NCBI RefSeq assembly: GCF_029168335.1
Contig: NZ_JARGYC010000035.1
Location: forward strand, 1-49,071
Direction: 5' to 3'
Source of the DNA: Psychromarinibacter sediminicola
GTDB taxonomy: Bacteria > Pseudomonadota > Alphaproteobacteria > Rhodobacterales > Rhodobacteraceae
Length of the DNA: 49,071 nt
Below are positions 36,409-44,634 of the stretch, one piece after another. The first letter of the stretch is position 1. The number at the start of each line of letters is the position of its first letter. Under the pieces are notes generated by a model. It searched no databases. It saw only the letters and a list, made by a program, of their open reading frames with translations, and was not told the DNA's origin. The translations under genes were made by a program, and so were the position numbers.

Positions 36409-37485
36409 ATGTTCTACCGTGAAGCGGGCGAGTTCCGCACCTCCTATGTCGAGGACGGCCAGACCTTCCCGATCGCCTTCGACCGCTGGCGGTATTACGC
36501 GGTGCTGGCGGTGGCGTTCCTGGTCGTCCCGTTCGTCATCAACGACTACTGGGTCAACGCGATCTTCCTGCCCTTCCTGATCTACGCCATCGCGGCGATC
36601 GGGCTGAACATCCTGGTGGGCTATTGCGGGCAGGTGAGCCTGGGCACCGGCGGGTTCATGGCCGTGGGGGCCTATGCCTGCTACAAGCTGATGACCGGGT
36701 TTCCCGACGTGAACATCTTCTTTCACGTGATCATCGCGGGGTTCATCACCGCCGGGGTCGGCGTACTGTTCGGGCTGCCGTCGCTCAGGATCAAGGGGTT
36801 CTACCTGGCCGTGGCGACGCTGGCGGCGCAGTTCTTCCTGGTCTGGCTGTTCAACCGGGTGCCGTGGTTCTACAACTATTCGGCCTCCGGCCAGATCAGC
36901 GCGCCGGAGCGGACGGTCTTCGGCATCCCCGTCACCGGGGCGGCGACGGACGCCTGGGCGACCTATCTGTTCTGCCTGGTCTTCGTGGTGGCGCTGGCCT
37001 GGATCGCGCGGAACCTCACCCGCGGCTCGGTGGGCCGCAAGTGGATGGCGATCCGCGACATGGACATCGCGGCCGAGATCATCGGGGTGAACCCGCTGAC
37101 CGCCAAGCTGTCGGCCTTTGCGGTGTCGTCCTTCTTCATCGGCGTGGCGGGCGCGCTGTTCTTCGCCGTCTACCTCGGTGCCGTCGAGGTGGGCGAGGCG
37201 TTCGGCATCCAGAAATCGTTCCTGGTGCTGTTCATGATCATCATCGGCGGGCTCGGTTCGATCTTCGGCGCCTTCGCGGGCGCGGCCTTCATGGTGCTGA
37301 TGCCGGTCTTTCTGAAGAACGTGCTGGTGGGCGGGCTGGGCTGGCCCACCGATCTGGCCGCGCATATCGAGTTCATCATCGTCGGCGCACTGATCGTGAC
37401 GTTCCTGGTGGCCGAGCCGCACGGGCTGGCGCAGCTGTGGCGCGTGGCGAAGGAGAAACTGAGGCTGTGGCCCTTCCCGTACTAG
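36409..37485 (+). CDS. Branched-chain-type ABC transporter permease (LivM-like)
   Basis: A 358-aa inner-membrane permease. Typical LivM segments are AAIGLNILVGYCGQVSLGTGGF, LPSLRIKGFYLAVATLAAQF and IIIGGLGSIFGAFAGAAFMV, and the coupling helix region is RKWMAIRDMDIAAEIIGVNP. About ten membrane helices. The start at 36409 (MFYREAGEFRTSYVEDG) is favoured because the long N-terminal polar part is usual in this subgroup; the ribosome site (GAGGA) is a little far. Confidence 0.94.
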   Translation: MFYREAGEFRTSYVEDGQTFPIAFDRWRYYAVLAVAFLVVPFVINDYWVNAIFLPFLIYAIAAIGLNILVGYCGQVSLGTGGFMAVGAYACYKLMTGFPDVNIFFHVIIAGFITAGVGVLFGLPSLRIKGFYLAVATLAAQFFLVWLFNRVPWFYNYSASGQISAPERTVFGIPVTGAATDAWATYLFCLVFVVALAWIARNLTRGSVGRKWMAIRDMDIAAEIIGVNPLTAKLSAFAVSSFFIGVAGALFFAVYLGAVEVGEAFGIQKSFLVLFMIIIGGLGSIFGAFAGAAFMVLMPVFLKNVLVGGLGWPTDLAAHIEFIIVGALIVTFLVAEPHGLAQLWRVAKEKLRLWPFPY

Positions 37486-37553
37486 GGGCGCGGCCCGGGA
37501 GGAAAGCCGGGTCACACCGGCGACATCGGACACAACAGGGAGGACAAGGACCG

Positions 37554-38840
37554 ATGAAACTGAAACTGGCAACCCTGGCGCTGGCCGGGGCGATGACCGC
37601 GGCGGCGCCGGCGATGGCCGAGCTGGTGTTCCCGTCGCTCAGCTATCGTACCGGCCCCTACGCGGCGAACGGCATTCCCTTCGCCGACGGCTATGCCGAC
37701 TACTTCACGCTGATCAACGAGCGCGACGGCGGGATCGGCGGCGAGATGATCGAGATGATCGAGTGCGAGACCGGCTACAACACGGAAAAGGGCGTGGAGT
37801 GCTACGAATCCACCAAGGGCGAGGGCAGCCTCGTCTATCAGCCGCTGTCGACCGGCATCACCTATCAGCTGATCCCCAAGGTCTCGGCCGACGGCATCCC
37901 GATGCACACCATGGGCTACGGCCGGACCTCGGCCAAGAACGGCAAGGTGTTCGAGTGGGTCTTCAACTATCCGGCCAACTACTGGGACGGCGCGTCGATC
38001 GCCATCAAGCACCTTCTGGACCTCAACGACGGCAGCCTGGACGACAAGAAGATCGCGCTGGTCTACCACAACTCGGCCTACGGCAAGGAGCCGATCCGCA
38101 CGCTGGAGGAGCTGTCGGACAAGCACGGCTATGAGCTGATGCTGCTGCCGGTGGACCATCCGGGCCAGGAGCAGAAGTCGCAATGGCTGCAGATCCGCCG
38201 CGAGCGGCCCGACTACGTGCTGATGTGGGGCTGGGGCGTGATGAACCAGGTCGCGATCCAGGAAGCCGCGAACATCCGCTATCCGATGGAGAACTTCATC
38301 GGCATCTGGTGGTCGGGCTCGGAGAACGACGTGCTGCCGGTGGGCGACGGCGCCGACGGCTACAAGGCGCTGAACATGCACCTGCCGGGCGCCGACTTCC
38401 CGATCTACGACGACCTGCAGACCCATGTCTACGACGCCGGCCTCGCCGCGGGCGCCGGCGACCAGGCGGGCTCGGTGCTGTACAACCGGGGGCTCTATGC
38501 CGCGATGCTGGCCGTCGAGGCCGCGAAGAAGGCGCAGGAGATCCACGGCACCTCGGACATCACGCCCGCGATGATGCGCGACGGGATGGAAGCGCTGGTG
38601 ATCGACGCCGCGCTGATGGAGAGCCTCGGCCTGCCGAGCTTCGGCCCGGAATTCGAGGTGACCTGCGAGAACCACGGCGGCTCGGGCCTGGGCATCGTGC
38701 AGCAATGGGACGCCGAAGCCGAGGAATGGACGCAGATCACCGACTATATCGAGTCGGACAAGGAGGTGATCAACGCGCTCGTCGAGGAGGACTCGATGGC
38801 CTATGCCGAGGAAAACGGCATCGAGCTGCGCTGCGAGTAG
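37554..38840 (+). CDS. Periplasmic substrate-binding protein of the Liv-type transporter
   Basis: A 428-aa exported binding protein (signal MKLKLATLALAGAMTAAAPA, cut after AMA). The mature part has the Peripla_BP_6 two-lobe pattern: FPSLSYRTGPYAANGIPFAD, GEMIEMIECETGYNTEKG, KIALVYHNSAYGKEP and YNRGLYAAMLAVEAAKKAQE. It is longer than amino-acid LivJ/K proteins and belongs to the branch often found beside acyl-CoA ligases. GGGAGGACAAGG precedes the ATG. A stable hairpin follows the gene. Confidence 0.93.
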   Translation: MKLKLATLALAGAMTAAAPAMAELVFPSLSYRTGPYAANGIPFADGYADYFTLINERDGGIGGEMIEMIECETGYNTEKGVECYESTKGEGSLVYQPLSTGITYQLIPKVSADGIPMHTMGYGRTSAKNGKVFEWVFNYPANYWDGASIAIKHLLDLNDGSLDDKKIALVYHNSAYGKEPIRTLEELSDKHGYELMLLPVDHPGQEQKSQWLQIRRERPDYVLMWGWGVMNQVAIQEAANIRYPMENFIGIWWSGSENDVLPVGDGADGYKALNMHLPGADFPIYDDLQTHVYDAGLAAGAGDQAGSVLYNRGLYAAMLAVEAAKKAQEIHGTSDITPAMMRDGMEALVIDAALMESLGLPSFGPEFEVTCENHGGSGLGIVQQWDAEAEEWTQITDYIESDKEVINALVEEDSMAYAEENGIELRCE

Positions 38841-38848
38841 GATGATCC

Positions 38849-38877
38849 GGCCCGTCCCGGCGCGTCCGGGGCGGGCC
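38849..38877 (+). promoter_or_regulatory. Stable intercistronic hairpin after the binding-protein gene
   Basis: GGCCCGTCCCGG (38849-38860) pairs with CCGGGGCGGGCC (38866-38877) over 12 bp with one G-T pair and a 5-base loop. Such stems after binding-protein genes usually stabilise the upstream mRNA and reduce read-through, giving more binding protein than ATPase. Confidence 0.6.
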
Positions 38878-38897
38878 CTCTTCGCAAGGGAATGCCC

Positions 38898-39722
38898 ATG
38901 CTGGACGCCGGACGCACCGACGAGACGCTGTTGGAAGTCAACAATGTCGAGGTGATCTACAACCACGTGATCCTCGTTCTGAAGGGCGTGAGCCTCGGCG
39001 TGCCCAAGGGCGGGATCACCGCGCTTCTGGGCGGCAACGGCGCGGGCAAGACGACGACGCTGAAGGCGATCTCGAACCTGCTGCGCTCCGAGCGCGGCGA
39101 GGTGACGAAGGGGGCCATCGTCTATCGCGGCGAACGGGTGCAGGGCCTGGCGCCGTCGGACCTGGTGGAGCGCGGCGTGGTGCAGGTGATGGAAGGCCGG
39201 CACTGCTTCGAGCACCTGACGGTCGAGGAGAACCTGATGACCGGCGCCTATACCCGCAAGGACGGCAAGGCGGCCGTCGAGGCGGACCTGGAGCTGGTCT
39301 ATTCCTACTTTCCCCGCTTGAAGGAGCGGCGCCGGTCGCAGGCCGGCTATACCTCGGGCGGCGAGCAGCAGATGTGCGCCATCGGCCGCGCGCTGATGTC
39401 GCGGCCCGAGACGATCCTGCTGGACGAACCCTCGATGGGCCTGGCGCCGCAGCTGGTCGAGGAGATCTTCGGCATCGTGAAGGGGCTGAACGAGAACGAG
39501 GGCGTGTCCTTCCTGCTGGCCGAGCAGAACACCAACGTGGCGCTGCGGTTTGCGCATTACGGCTATATACTGGAATCCGGCCGCGTGGTGATGGACGGCC
39601 CGGCCGACGAGCTGCGCGAGAACCCGGACGTGAAGGAATTCTACCTCGGCATGTCCGACGAGGGCCGCAAGTCGTTCCGCGACGTGCGCTCGTACCGCCG
39701 ACGGAAGCGCTGGCTGAGCTGA
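38898..39722 (+). CDS. Branched-chain-type ABC transporter ATP-binding protein (LivF-like)
   Basis: A 274-aa ATPase subunit with Walker A GGNGAGKTTTLK, signature YTSGGEQQMCAIGRAL, Walker B ILLDEPSMGLAP and a glutamine-loop region VQVMEGRHCFEHLTVEENL. In the switch segment AEQNTNVALR is typical of LivF. I use the ATG at 38898, eight bases after AAGGG; the ATG at 38892 is almost on top of the ribosome site. Last gene of the operon before the terminator at 39858. Confidence 0.93.
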   Translation: MLDAGRTDETLLEVNNVEVIYNHVILVLKGVSLGVPKGGITALLGGNGAGKTTTLKAISNLLRSERGEVTKGAIVYRGERVQGLAPSDLVERGVVQVMEGRHCFEHLTVEENLMTGAYTRKDGKAAVEADLELVYSYFPRLKERRRSQAGYTSGGEQQMCAIGRALMSRPETILLDEPSMGLAPQLVEEIFGIVKGLNENEGVSFLLAEQNTNVALRFAHYGYILESGRVVMDGPADELRENPDVKEFYLGMSDEGRKSFRDVRSYRRRKRWLS

Positions 39723-39765
39723 GCCTTGCCAAAAGGCAGCGCCGGGCGTTATCGTCACGACGTAT

Positions 39766-39890
39766 CCCGGTTATCGGGCTTTAAGACCTAGAGTACTAGG
39801 CAGGTTGGCCAGCGAGCGATGACAAGCTCAAGTCAGCCTAGATAGTGTCACCGTCCCAAAGCCCCGCTTCGGCGGGGTTTTGTGTTCTTT
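39766..39890 (+). ncRNA. Candidate structured small RNA ending at a strong terminator
   Basis: The 316-base gap 39723-40038 contains an AT-richer 125-base stretch with nested stems: CCCG/CGGG (39766-39778), CCTAG-AGTA-CTAGG (39787-39800), and competing with it CTAGGC (39796-39801) with GCCTAG (39836-39841) enclosing GAGC/GCTC (39814-39829), ending in the terminator. It could be the trailer of the Liv mRNA, or an RNA of its own. No matching Rfam family comes to mind. Confidence 0.4.
39858..39890 (+). terminator. Rho-independent terminator of the Liv operon
   Basis: AAAGCCCCGC-TTCG-GCGGGGTTTT: a 6-bp GC stem extended by a G-T and three A-T pairs, a UUCG tetraloop and a T-rich tail (TTTTGTGTTCTTTC). 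Confidence 0.88.
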
Positions 39891-40038
39891 CGGCCGGGCT
39901 GTCGGTTGGCGGTCGTTTCCGAAAGGCGCCGCGGGCGGCACGATCTTTCTCCCCACGCCGGCCTTGCGGCCGACGCGGGGCCCCGCCGCCCGGAACAACC
40001 GGCGCGCGCCGGGGGTTGGCGGGGACAGGAGGACCGCC

Positions 40039-40680
40039 ATGGGCACGCGCGATGTCGTCGACGCCCTGATCGAGCATCAGGGCAGGCTCTACAGCGAGGA
40101 GATGGGCGCCGAGATCGCGCGGGACGCGCCGGTGCAGTGGTTTCACTGGCTGATCGGCGCGCTGCTGCTATCGGCCCGGATCGCCGCGGCGAACGCGGTC
40201 GCGGCCGGGGCCGGGCTGAAATCCGAGGGGCTGCACAAGATCGACGCGATCCTGGCCGCCGACCGGGAGACCCGGATCCGCGTGCTGAACGAGAACGGCT
40301 ATGCCCGGTTCGACAACCGCGGGGCGGATTACATCGAGGCCGCGGCGCAGCTGGTGAAGGAGCGTTACTCGGGCGATCTGCGCAAGCTCTGCGCGGCGGG
40401 CGGCGACCGTGCCGGCATCCTGAAGGCGCTGCAGGAGGTGAAGGGCATCGGCCCCGCCGGGGCGGAGATATTCGCCCGCGAGGCGCAGCTGGTCTGGGCG
40501 CCGCTCTATCCGACGCTGGGCAAGCCGGCGGAGGCGGCGGCGGCCGAGCTGGGCCTGCCGCAGGACGCCGACGCGCTGGCCGATCTGGCCGGCGGCCGCG
40601 CGCGTTTCGTGCGGCTGGTCGCGGCGCTGACCCGGGCGTCGCTGGACGGGCCCGCGAAAGCGGTGACGGCGGCGCGGTGA
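40039..40680 (+). CDS. HhH-GPD-type endonuclease III-like protein
   Basis: A 213-aa protein with a central helix-hairpin-helix (KALQEVKGIGPAGAEIFARE) and an N-terminal helical part (HWLIGALLLSARIAAANAVA). This is the layout of the endonuclease III/AlkA fold, but the usual C-terminal iron-sulphur cluster cysteines and the aspartate position of active glycosylases are not obvious, so catalysis is uncertain. ATG at 40039 follows AGGAGGA. It is a single gene between the Liv terminator and a convergent gene. Confidence 0.7.
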   Translation: MGTRDVVDALIEHQGRLYSEEMGAEIARDAPVQWFHWLIGALLLSARIAAANAVAAGAGLKSEGLHKIDAILAADRETRIRVLNENGYARFDNRGADYIEAAAQLVKERYSGDLRKLCAAGGDRAGILKALQEVKGIGPAGAEIFAREAQLVWAPLYPTLGKPAEAAAAELGLPQDADALADLAGGRARFVRLVAALTRASLDGPAKAVTAAR

Positions 40681-40695
40681 GGCGGGCGGCCGGCC

Positions 40696-40721
40696 ATGCG
40701 TATTTGCGACGAGAAGAAGCC
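40696..40721 (+). repeat. Dispersed 3'-end repeat, degenerate copy
   Basis: ATGCGTATTTGCGACGAGAA followed by GAAGCC, 15 bases after the HhH gene stop and on its sense strand, preceded by the palindrome GGCCGGCC. Confidence 0.6.
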
Positions 40722-40743
40722 GCGGGGGCGCGGTGCGCGGGTG

Positions 40744-41595
40744 TCAGCCGCCCCTCTTCATCTCGGCGATCCGCGCCAGCGCCGCCGCGCGGGTGCTGCG
40801 GATGTTCGGCCGGAAGCCCTGGCTTTCGGCGCGCAGGCGGATGTCGGCCTCGGTCTGCGCGCCGGCCTCGTAGCGCACCGAGCCGAGCGCGCCGCCCTCG
40901 TTCAGCGCCTTGCCGCGCTTGGCGAACTGCACCCAGGCCTCGGGCATGATCCGGGTGTCGTTGTAGTTGACCAGGAAGTACCAGCGGCGCCCGGTCTCCT
41001 CGATGCGCCGCTCCAGGTGGTCGTAGAGGTCGTTCACGTCGCGGCTATGGGCCAGCACGAAGCCCGACAGGTCGACCTCCATGATCTCGTCCTCCGGCAG
41101 GAAGCTCACCCGCGCCGCGATCTCCTCGGGCGTGTGCGACGGCACGTGGCGGATCCGGCGCCGCCGGGTCGACGGCATCTCGCGGATGCGGGCGATGGCG
41201 GCGTCGCGGTCGGCGAAGAGGTTGGCGTCGAATTTTTCGGTCCCGGCGTCGCGCTCGATCTGGCGGCGGGTCTCGTCGGAGGCGTCGAACCGGACGCTGC
41301 CCATGGAATGCGCGCGGTTCACCACCTTGCCCCGGCGGGCGAAGGCGAACCAGGCATCCGGTTCGATCCGGCTGCCCGAGTAGTTGACGAGAAAGAACCA
41401 CTGCGTCTCGCCGGTCTCGGCGATGCGCTCCTCGACCCGGTCGTAGAAGGCGTTCACCTCCGCCGTGCCGGTCAGCGCGAGGTCGGAGAAATCCACCTCC
41501 ATCGTCTGCAGCTCGTCGTGAAAGACGATGCGCCGATCGATCTCTTCGCGGGTCAGGGCCAGGTCCGGGCGGGCCCCGGTTTCGGCGTCGGTCAA
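40744..41595 (-). CDS. Protein made of two tandem copies of an unknown domain
   Basis: A 283-aa protein whose halves are clear duplicates of a ~110-aa unit. Unit 1 (~residues 32-140) has MEVDFSDLALTGTAEVNAFY, FFLVNYSGSRIEPDAWFAFA and GSVRFDASDETRRQIERDAG; unit 2 (~171-280) has MEVDLSGFVLAHSRDVNDLY, YFLVNYNDTRIMPEAWVQFA and GSVRYEAGAQTEADIRLRAE. The strand-helix order, with a STAS-like D-x-S start, suggests an alpha/beta fold. No signal or membrane segment. I start at a TTG (41595) because GGAGG lies eight bases before it; an earlier TTG (41610) overlaps that site. Function unknown. Confidence 0.8.
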   Translation of the reverse strand: MTDAETGARPDLALTREEIDRRIVFHDELQTMEVDFSDLALTGTAEVNAFYDRVEERIAETGETQWFFLVNYSGSRIEPDAWFAFARRGKVVNRAHSMGSVRFDASDETRRQIERDAGTEKFDANLFADRDAAIARIREMPSTRRRRIRHVPSHTPEEIAARVSFLPEDEIMEVDLSGFVLAHSRDVNDLYDHLERRIEETGRRWYFLVNYNDTRIMPEAWVQFAKRGKALNEGGALGSVRYEAGAQTEADIRLRAESQGFRPNIRSTRAAALARIAEMKRGG

Positions 41596-41728
41596 TGCGG
41601 TGTCCTCCAATCCCTACACGTGCGCGCGTTCCGTGCTATGGAGGAGAGGCAGTAAGGACGCGGCATTCGGCATACAATCGTACACAATGTCGCGGCGGCG
41701 AAAGACCGCCCAGCAAGGGAGGACATGG

Positions 41729-42952
41729 ATGACGTCTTATTTCGACTCGCTCGAAACCCGCGACGCAGAGACCCGCGCGGCCGATCTCGCGCAGCGTCTG
41801 CCCGAGCAGATCGCGCAGGCCAAGGCCAAGGCGCCGGCCATCGCCGAGATGCTGAGCCACGTGGCCGCCGGGGACGTGACGCACCGCGCGGCGCTGGCGG
41901 AGCTGCCGGTGATCCGCAAGACGGCGCTGGGCGCGGCGCAAAAGGCGCATCCGCCCTTCGGCGGCTTCGCGACCCATGCCGTCGCCGGGTTTGAGCATGT
42001 CTTTCAGTCGCCGGGCCCGATCTACGAGCCGGGGCGGACCAGCCCGGACTGGTGGCGTCTGGGGCGTTTCCTGCACGCCGCCGGGTTCGGGCGCGGCGAT
42101 ATCGTGCAGAACTGCTTTTCCTATCACATGACGCCGGCCGGCATGATCTTCGAGAACGGCGCGCGGGCGGTGGGGGCCACGGTGTTTCCGGCGGGCACCG
42201 GGCAGACCGAGCTGCAGGCGCGCGCCGCCGCCGATCTGGGCGTGACCGGCTATGCCGGGACGCCGGATTACCTGAAGTCGATCCTCGACAAGGCCGACGC
42301 GCTGGGGCTGCCGCTGAAGATCGAGAAGGCGGCGGTGTCGGGCGGGGCGCTGTTTCCCTCGCTGCGCCAGGAATACGCCGACCGCGGCATCGCCTGTCTG
42401 CAATGCTATGCGACGGCCGATCTCGGCAATATCGCCTATGAGAGCCCGGCCATGGAGGGGATGATCGTGGACGAGGGCGTGCTGGTCGAGATCGTGCGCC
42501 CCGGTACCGGCGACCCCGTGCCCGACGGCGAGGTCGGCGAGGTGGTCGTCACCACGCTGAACCCCGACTACCCGCTGATCCGCTTCGCCACCGGCGACCT
42601 GTCGGCCGTGATGCCCGGAGAAAGCCCCTGCGGCCGCACCAACATGCGCATCAGGGGCTGGATGGGCCGCGCCGACCAGACCGCCAAGATCAAGGGCATG
42701 TTCGTCCGCCCCGAGCAGGTGGCCGAGCTGGTCGCGCGGCACCCCGAGGTCGCGCGCGCCCGCATCACCGTCACCCGCGCCGAGGAGCGCGACGTGCTGG
42801 ACGTCCAGATCGAGACCGACGCGCAGAGTTCCGCCGACTATGAGCAGAGCGTTGCCGATGTGTTGAAGCTGCGGGGCCGCGTCGCGCTTGTCGGCGTTGG
42901 GACGCTGCCCAATGATGGCAAGGTGATCGACGACCGGCGCGACTACGGCTGA
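41729..42952 (+). CDS. Phenylacetate-CoA ligase family protein
   Basis: A 407-aa adenylate-forming protein of the PaaK branch: the later motifs QCYATADLGNIAYES, DYPLIRFATGDLSAVMPGES, RGWMGRADQTAKIKGMFVRP and the final GTLPNDGKVIDDRRDYG are clear. The usual P-loop SSGTTG is replaced by FQSPGPIYEPGRTSPDWWRL, as I recall for the subgroup encoded with Liv-type transporters. GGAGG precedes the ATG and a TACAAT -10-like box lies at 41673. Likely activates an aromatic or related acid, together with the transporter operon; the substrate is unknown. Confidence 0.85.
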   Translation: MTSYFDSLETRDAETRAADLAQRLPEQIAQAKAKAPAIAEMLSHVAAGDVTHRAALAELPVIRKTALGAAQKAHPPFGGFATHAVAGFEHVFQSPGPIYEPGRTSPDWWRLGRFLHAAGFGRGDIVQNCFSYHMTPAGMIFENGARAVGATVFPAGTGQTELQARAAADLGVTGYAGTPDYLKSILDKADALGLPLKIEKAAVSGGALFPSLRQEYADRGIACLQCYATADLGNIAYESPAMEGMIVDEGVLVEIVRPGTGDPVPDGEVGEVVVTTLNPDYPLIRFATGDLSAVMPGESPCGRTNMRIRGWMGRADQTAKIKGMFVRPEQVAELVARHPEVARARITVTRAEERDVLDVQIETDAQSSADYEQSVADVLKLRGRVALVGVGTLPNDGKVIDDRRDYG

Positions 42953-42990
42953 GCCGTCCGATCGCCCCATTCGATGAAGGAGTCCGTTTG

Positions 42991-44634
42991 ATGAGACACC
43001 CGTTTGCCCGAATCCTGATCGCCCTGGCCATGTTAGCGGCCGCCGGCGCCGCCCGTGCCGAGAACCTGGCCCTGATCGTCGCCAACAACGACTACCGCAA
43101 CTACCCCCGGGCCGAGAACGCGCGCGCGCTGCTGGATCTGGTGCCGTTCCTGAACGGCGCCGGGTTCCGCACCATCGTGGTGGAGAACCTGGACAGCGCG
43201 ACCCTGGCGCGGCGGCTGCCCGATATCGGGCGCGAGCTGGCCCGGGCCGACCGGATCATCGTCGTCACCCACGGCCATTATGCGCGGATGCAGGGCGACA
43301 GCTGGCTGCTGACCACCGATGCCGACGCGCCCGACAGCTTTACCGTGGGCCGCTACGGGCTGTCCTTCGAGGCGCTCTACAACGTCGCCCGGCGCAATGC
43401 GGGCGACGCGCTGATCGCGGTGGCGGTGGACAACGACGCGCCCGAGATCGGCTGGAGCCTGCGCCGCGGCTTCCGGTCGGGGGACATTCCGAACGGCGTG
43501 ACGGTGGCGACGGGCGTGCCCTCGCGGATCGCCGACTTCCTGCGCGGCGGCATCCTGTCGCCGGGGATGAGCGTGGCCGACGCGGTGCGCGCGGCGCCGG
43601 ACGGGGTGAATGTCGACGGCTATATCCCGCGCGCGCGCGCCTTCCTGCCCGCCTCGGCGCCGGTGGTGCCGCCGGACGCGGCCGAGCGGGCGCTGTGGCA
43701 GCAGGCGGTCGACGGCGACTCGCCGGCGAGCTATGCGCGCTATCTCCGCCGCTACCCGACCGGCCGCTTCGCGCAGGAGGCCCGCGCCCGCATCGACGAG
43801 CTCAGCGCGACGCCGGAGGACCGGGCCCGCGAGCAGGAGGTGGCGCTGAACCTCGACCGCGACCGGCGGCGGCACATCCAGGAATACCTGACGCTGCTGG
43901 GCTATGACACGCGCGGCGTCGATGGCGTCTTCGGGCCCAACACGCGCGGCGCCATCCGGCGGTTCCAGAACGATGTCGGCGCGAACGCGACCGGCTACCT
44001 GACCGCCAACCAGGTCGCCCGCATCGAGCAGGAAGGCGCCGCGCGCGCCGAGGAACTGCGCCGCGAGGCCGAGCGGCGCCGCGCCGAGGAAGAGCGGCGC
44101 GACCGCGACTGGTGGCGGCGCACCGGCGCGGACGGCACCGAGGACGGCTATCGCGCCTATCTGCAGCGCTATCCCGACGGTCTGTTCTCGGACCGGGCGA
44201 AGGCCGGGCTGGACCGCATCGAGCGCGAGAAGCGGCAGGCCGCCGCCGAGGCCGAGCGCCGGGCCTGGGATTCGGCGGTGAACGGCGGCACCATCGCGTC
44301 GTACCGCCAGTACCTGTCCGAATACCCGAACGGACGCTTCGCGGCCGAGGCCCGGGCACGGATCGACAGCCTCAGCGCGCCGGAGACGCCGGCCCATGTG
44401 GTCGAGGCCGCCCGCGACGAGGAGCGCAGCCTGAACCTCGACCCGTTCCGGCGCCGGATGATCGAATCGCAACTCGCCGAGATGGAGCTTCAGCCCGGCA
44501 CGGTCGACGGCGACTTCACCGACTCCACCCGCCGCGCGCTGCGCCGGTTCCAGCGGATGAGCAACCTGCCCGCGACCGGGTACGTCACCCGCGACACCAT
44601 CGTGCGGCTGCTGATCTCGGCGGTCGGGCGCTGA
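42991..44634 (+). CDS. Exported caspase-like pseudo-peptidase with peptidoglycan-binding domains
   Basis: A 547-aa protein: signal peptide (residues 1-22, ending GAARA), a caspase/metacaspase-like domain (~25-215; LALIVANNDYRNYPRAENAR, VVTHGHYARM with the catalytic histidine), then repeats. The catalytic-cysteine strand reads AVAVDNDAPEIGW, with no Cys, so protease activity is unlikely. Three repeats of the type A-V-x-G-x-x-x-S-Y-x-x-Y-L-x-x-Y-P-x-G-R-F alternate with two PG_binding_1-like units (VDGVFGPNTRGAIRRFQ and VDGDFTDSTRRALRRFQ) and an Arg/Glu coiled coil (~350-375). AAGGAG precedes the ATG at 42991. Periplasmic wall-associated role inferred. Confidence 0.82.
   Translation: MRHPFARILIALAMLAAAGAARAENLALIVANNDYRNYPRAENARALLDLVPFLNGAGFRTIVVENLDSATLARRLPDIGRELARADRIIVVTHGHYARMQGDSWLLTTDADAPDSFTVGRYGLSFEALYNVARRNAGDALIAVAVDNDAPEIGWSLRRGFRSGDIPNGVTVATGVPSRIADFLRGGILSPGMSVADAVRAAPDGVNVDGYIPRARAFLPASAPVVPPDAAERALWQQAVDGDSPASYARYLRRYPTGRFAQEARARIDELSATPEDRAREQEVALNLDRDRRRHIQEYLTLLGYDTRGVDGVFGPNTRGAIRRFQNDVGANATGYLTANQVARIEQEGAARAEELRREAERRRAEEERRDRDWWRRTGADGTEDGYRAYLQRYPDGLFSDRAKAGLDRIEREKRQAAAEAERRAWDSAVNGGTIASYRQYLSEYPNGRFAAEARARIDSLSAPETPAHVVEAARDEERSLNLDPFRRRMIESQLAEMELQPGTVDGDFTDSTRRALRRFQRMSNLPATGYVTRDTIVRLLISAVGR

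Noticed and set aside
37512..39758. 748-aa minus-strand open frame opposite the binding-protein and livF genes
   Set aside because: Same shadow effect; no motif, and it crosses two real gene boundaries.
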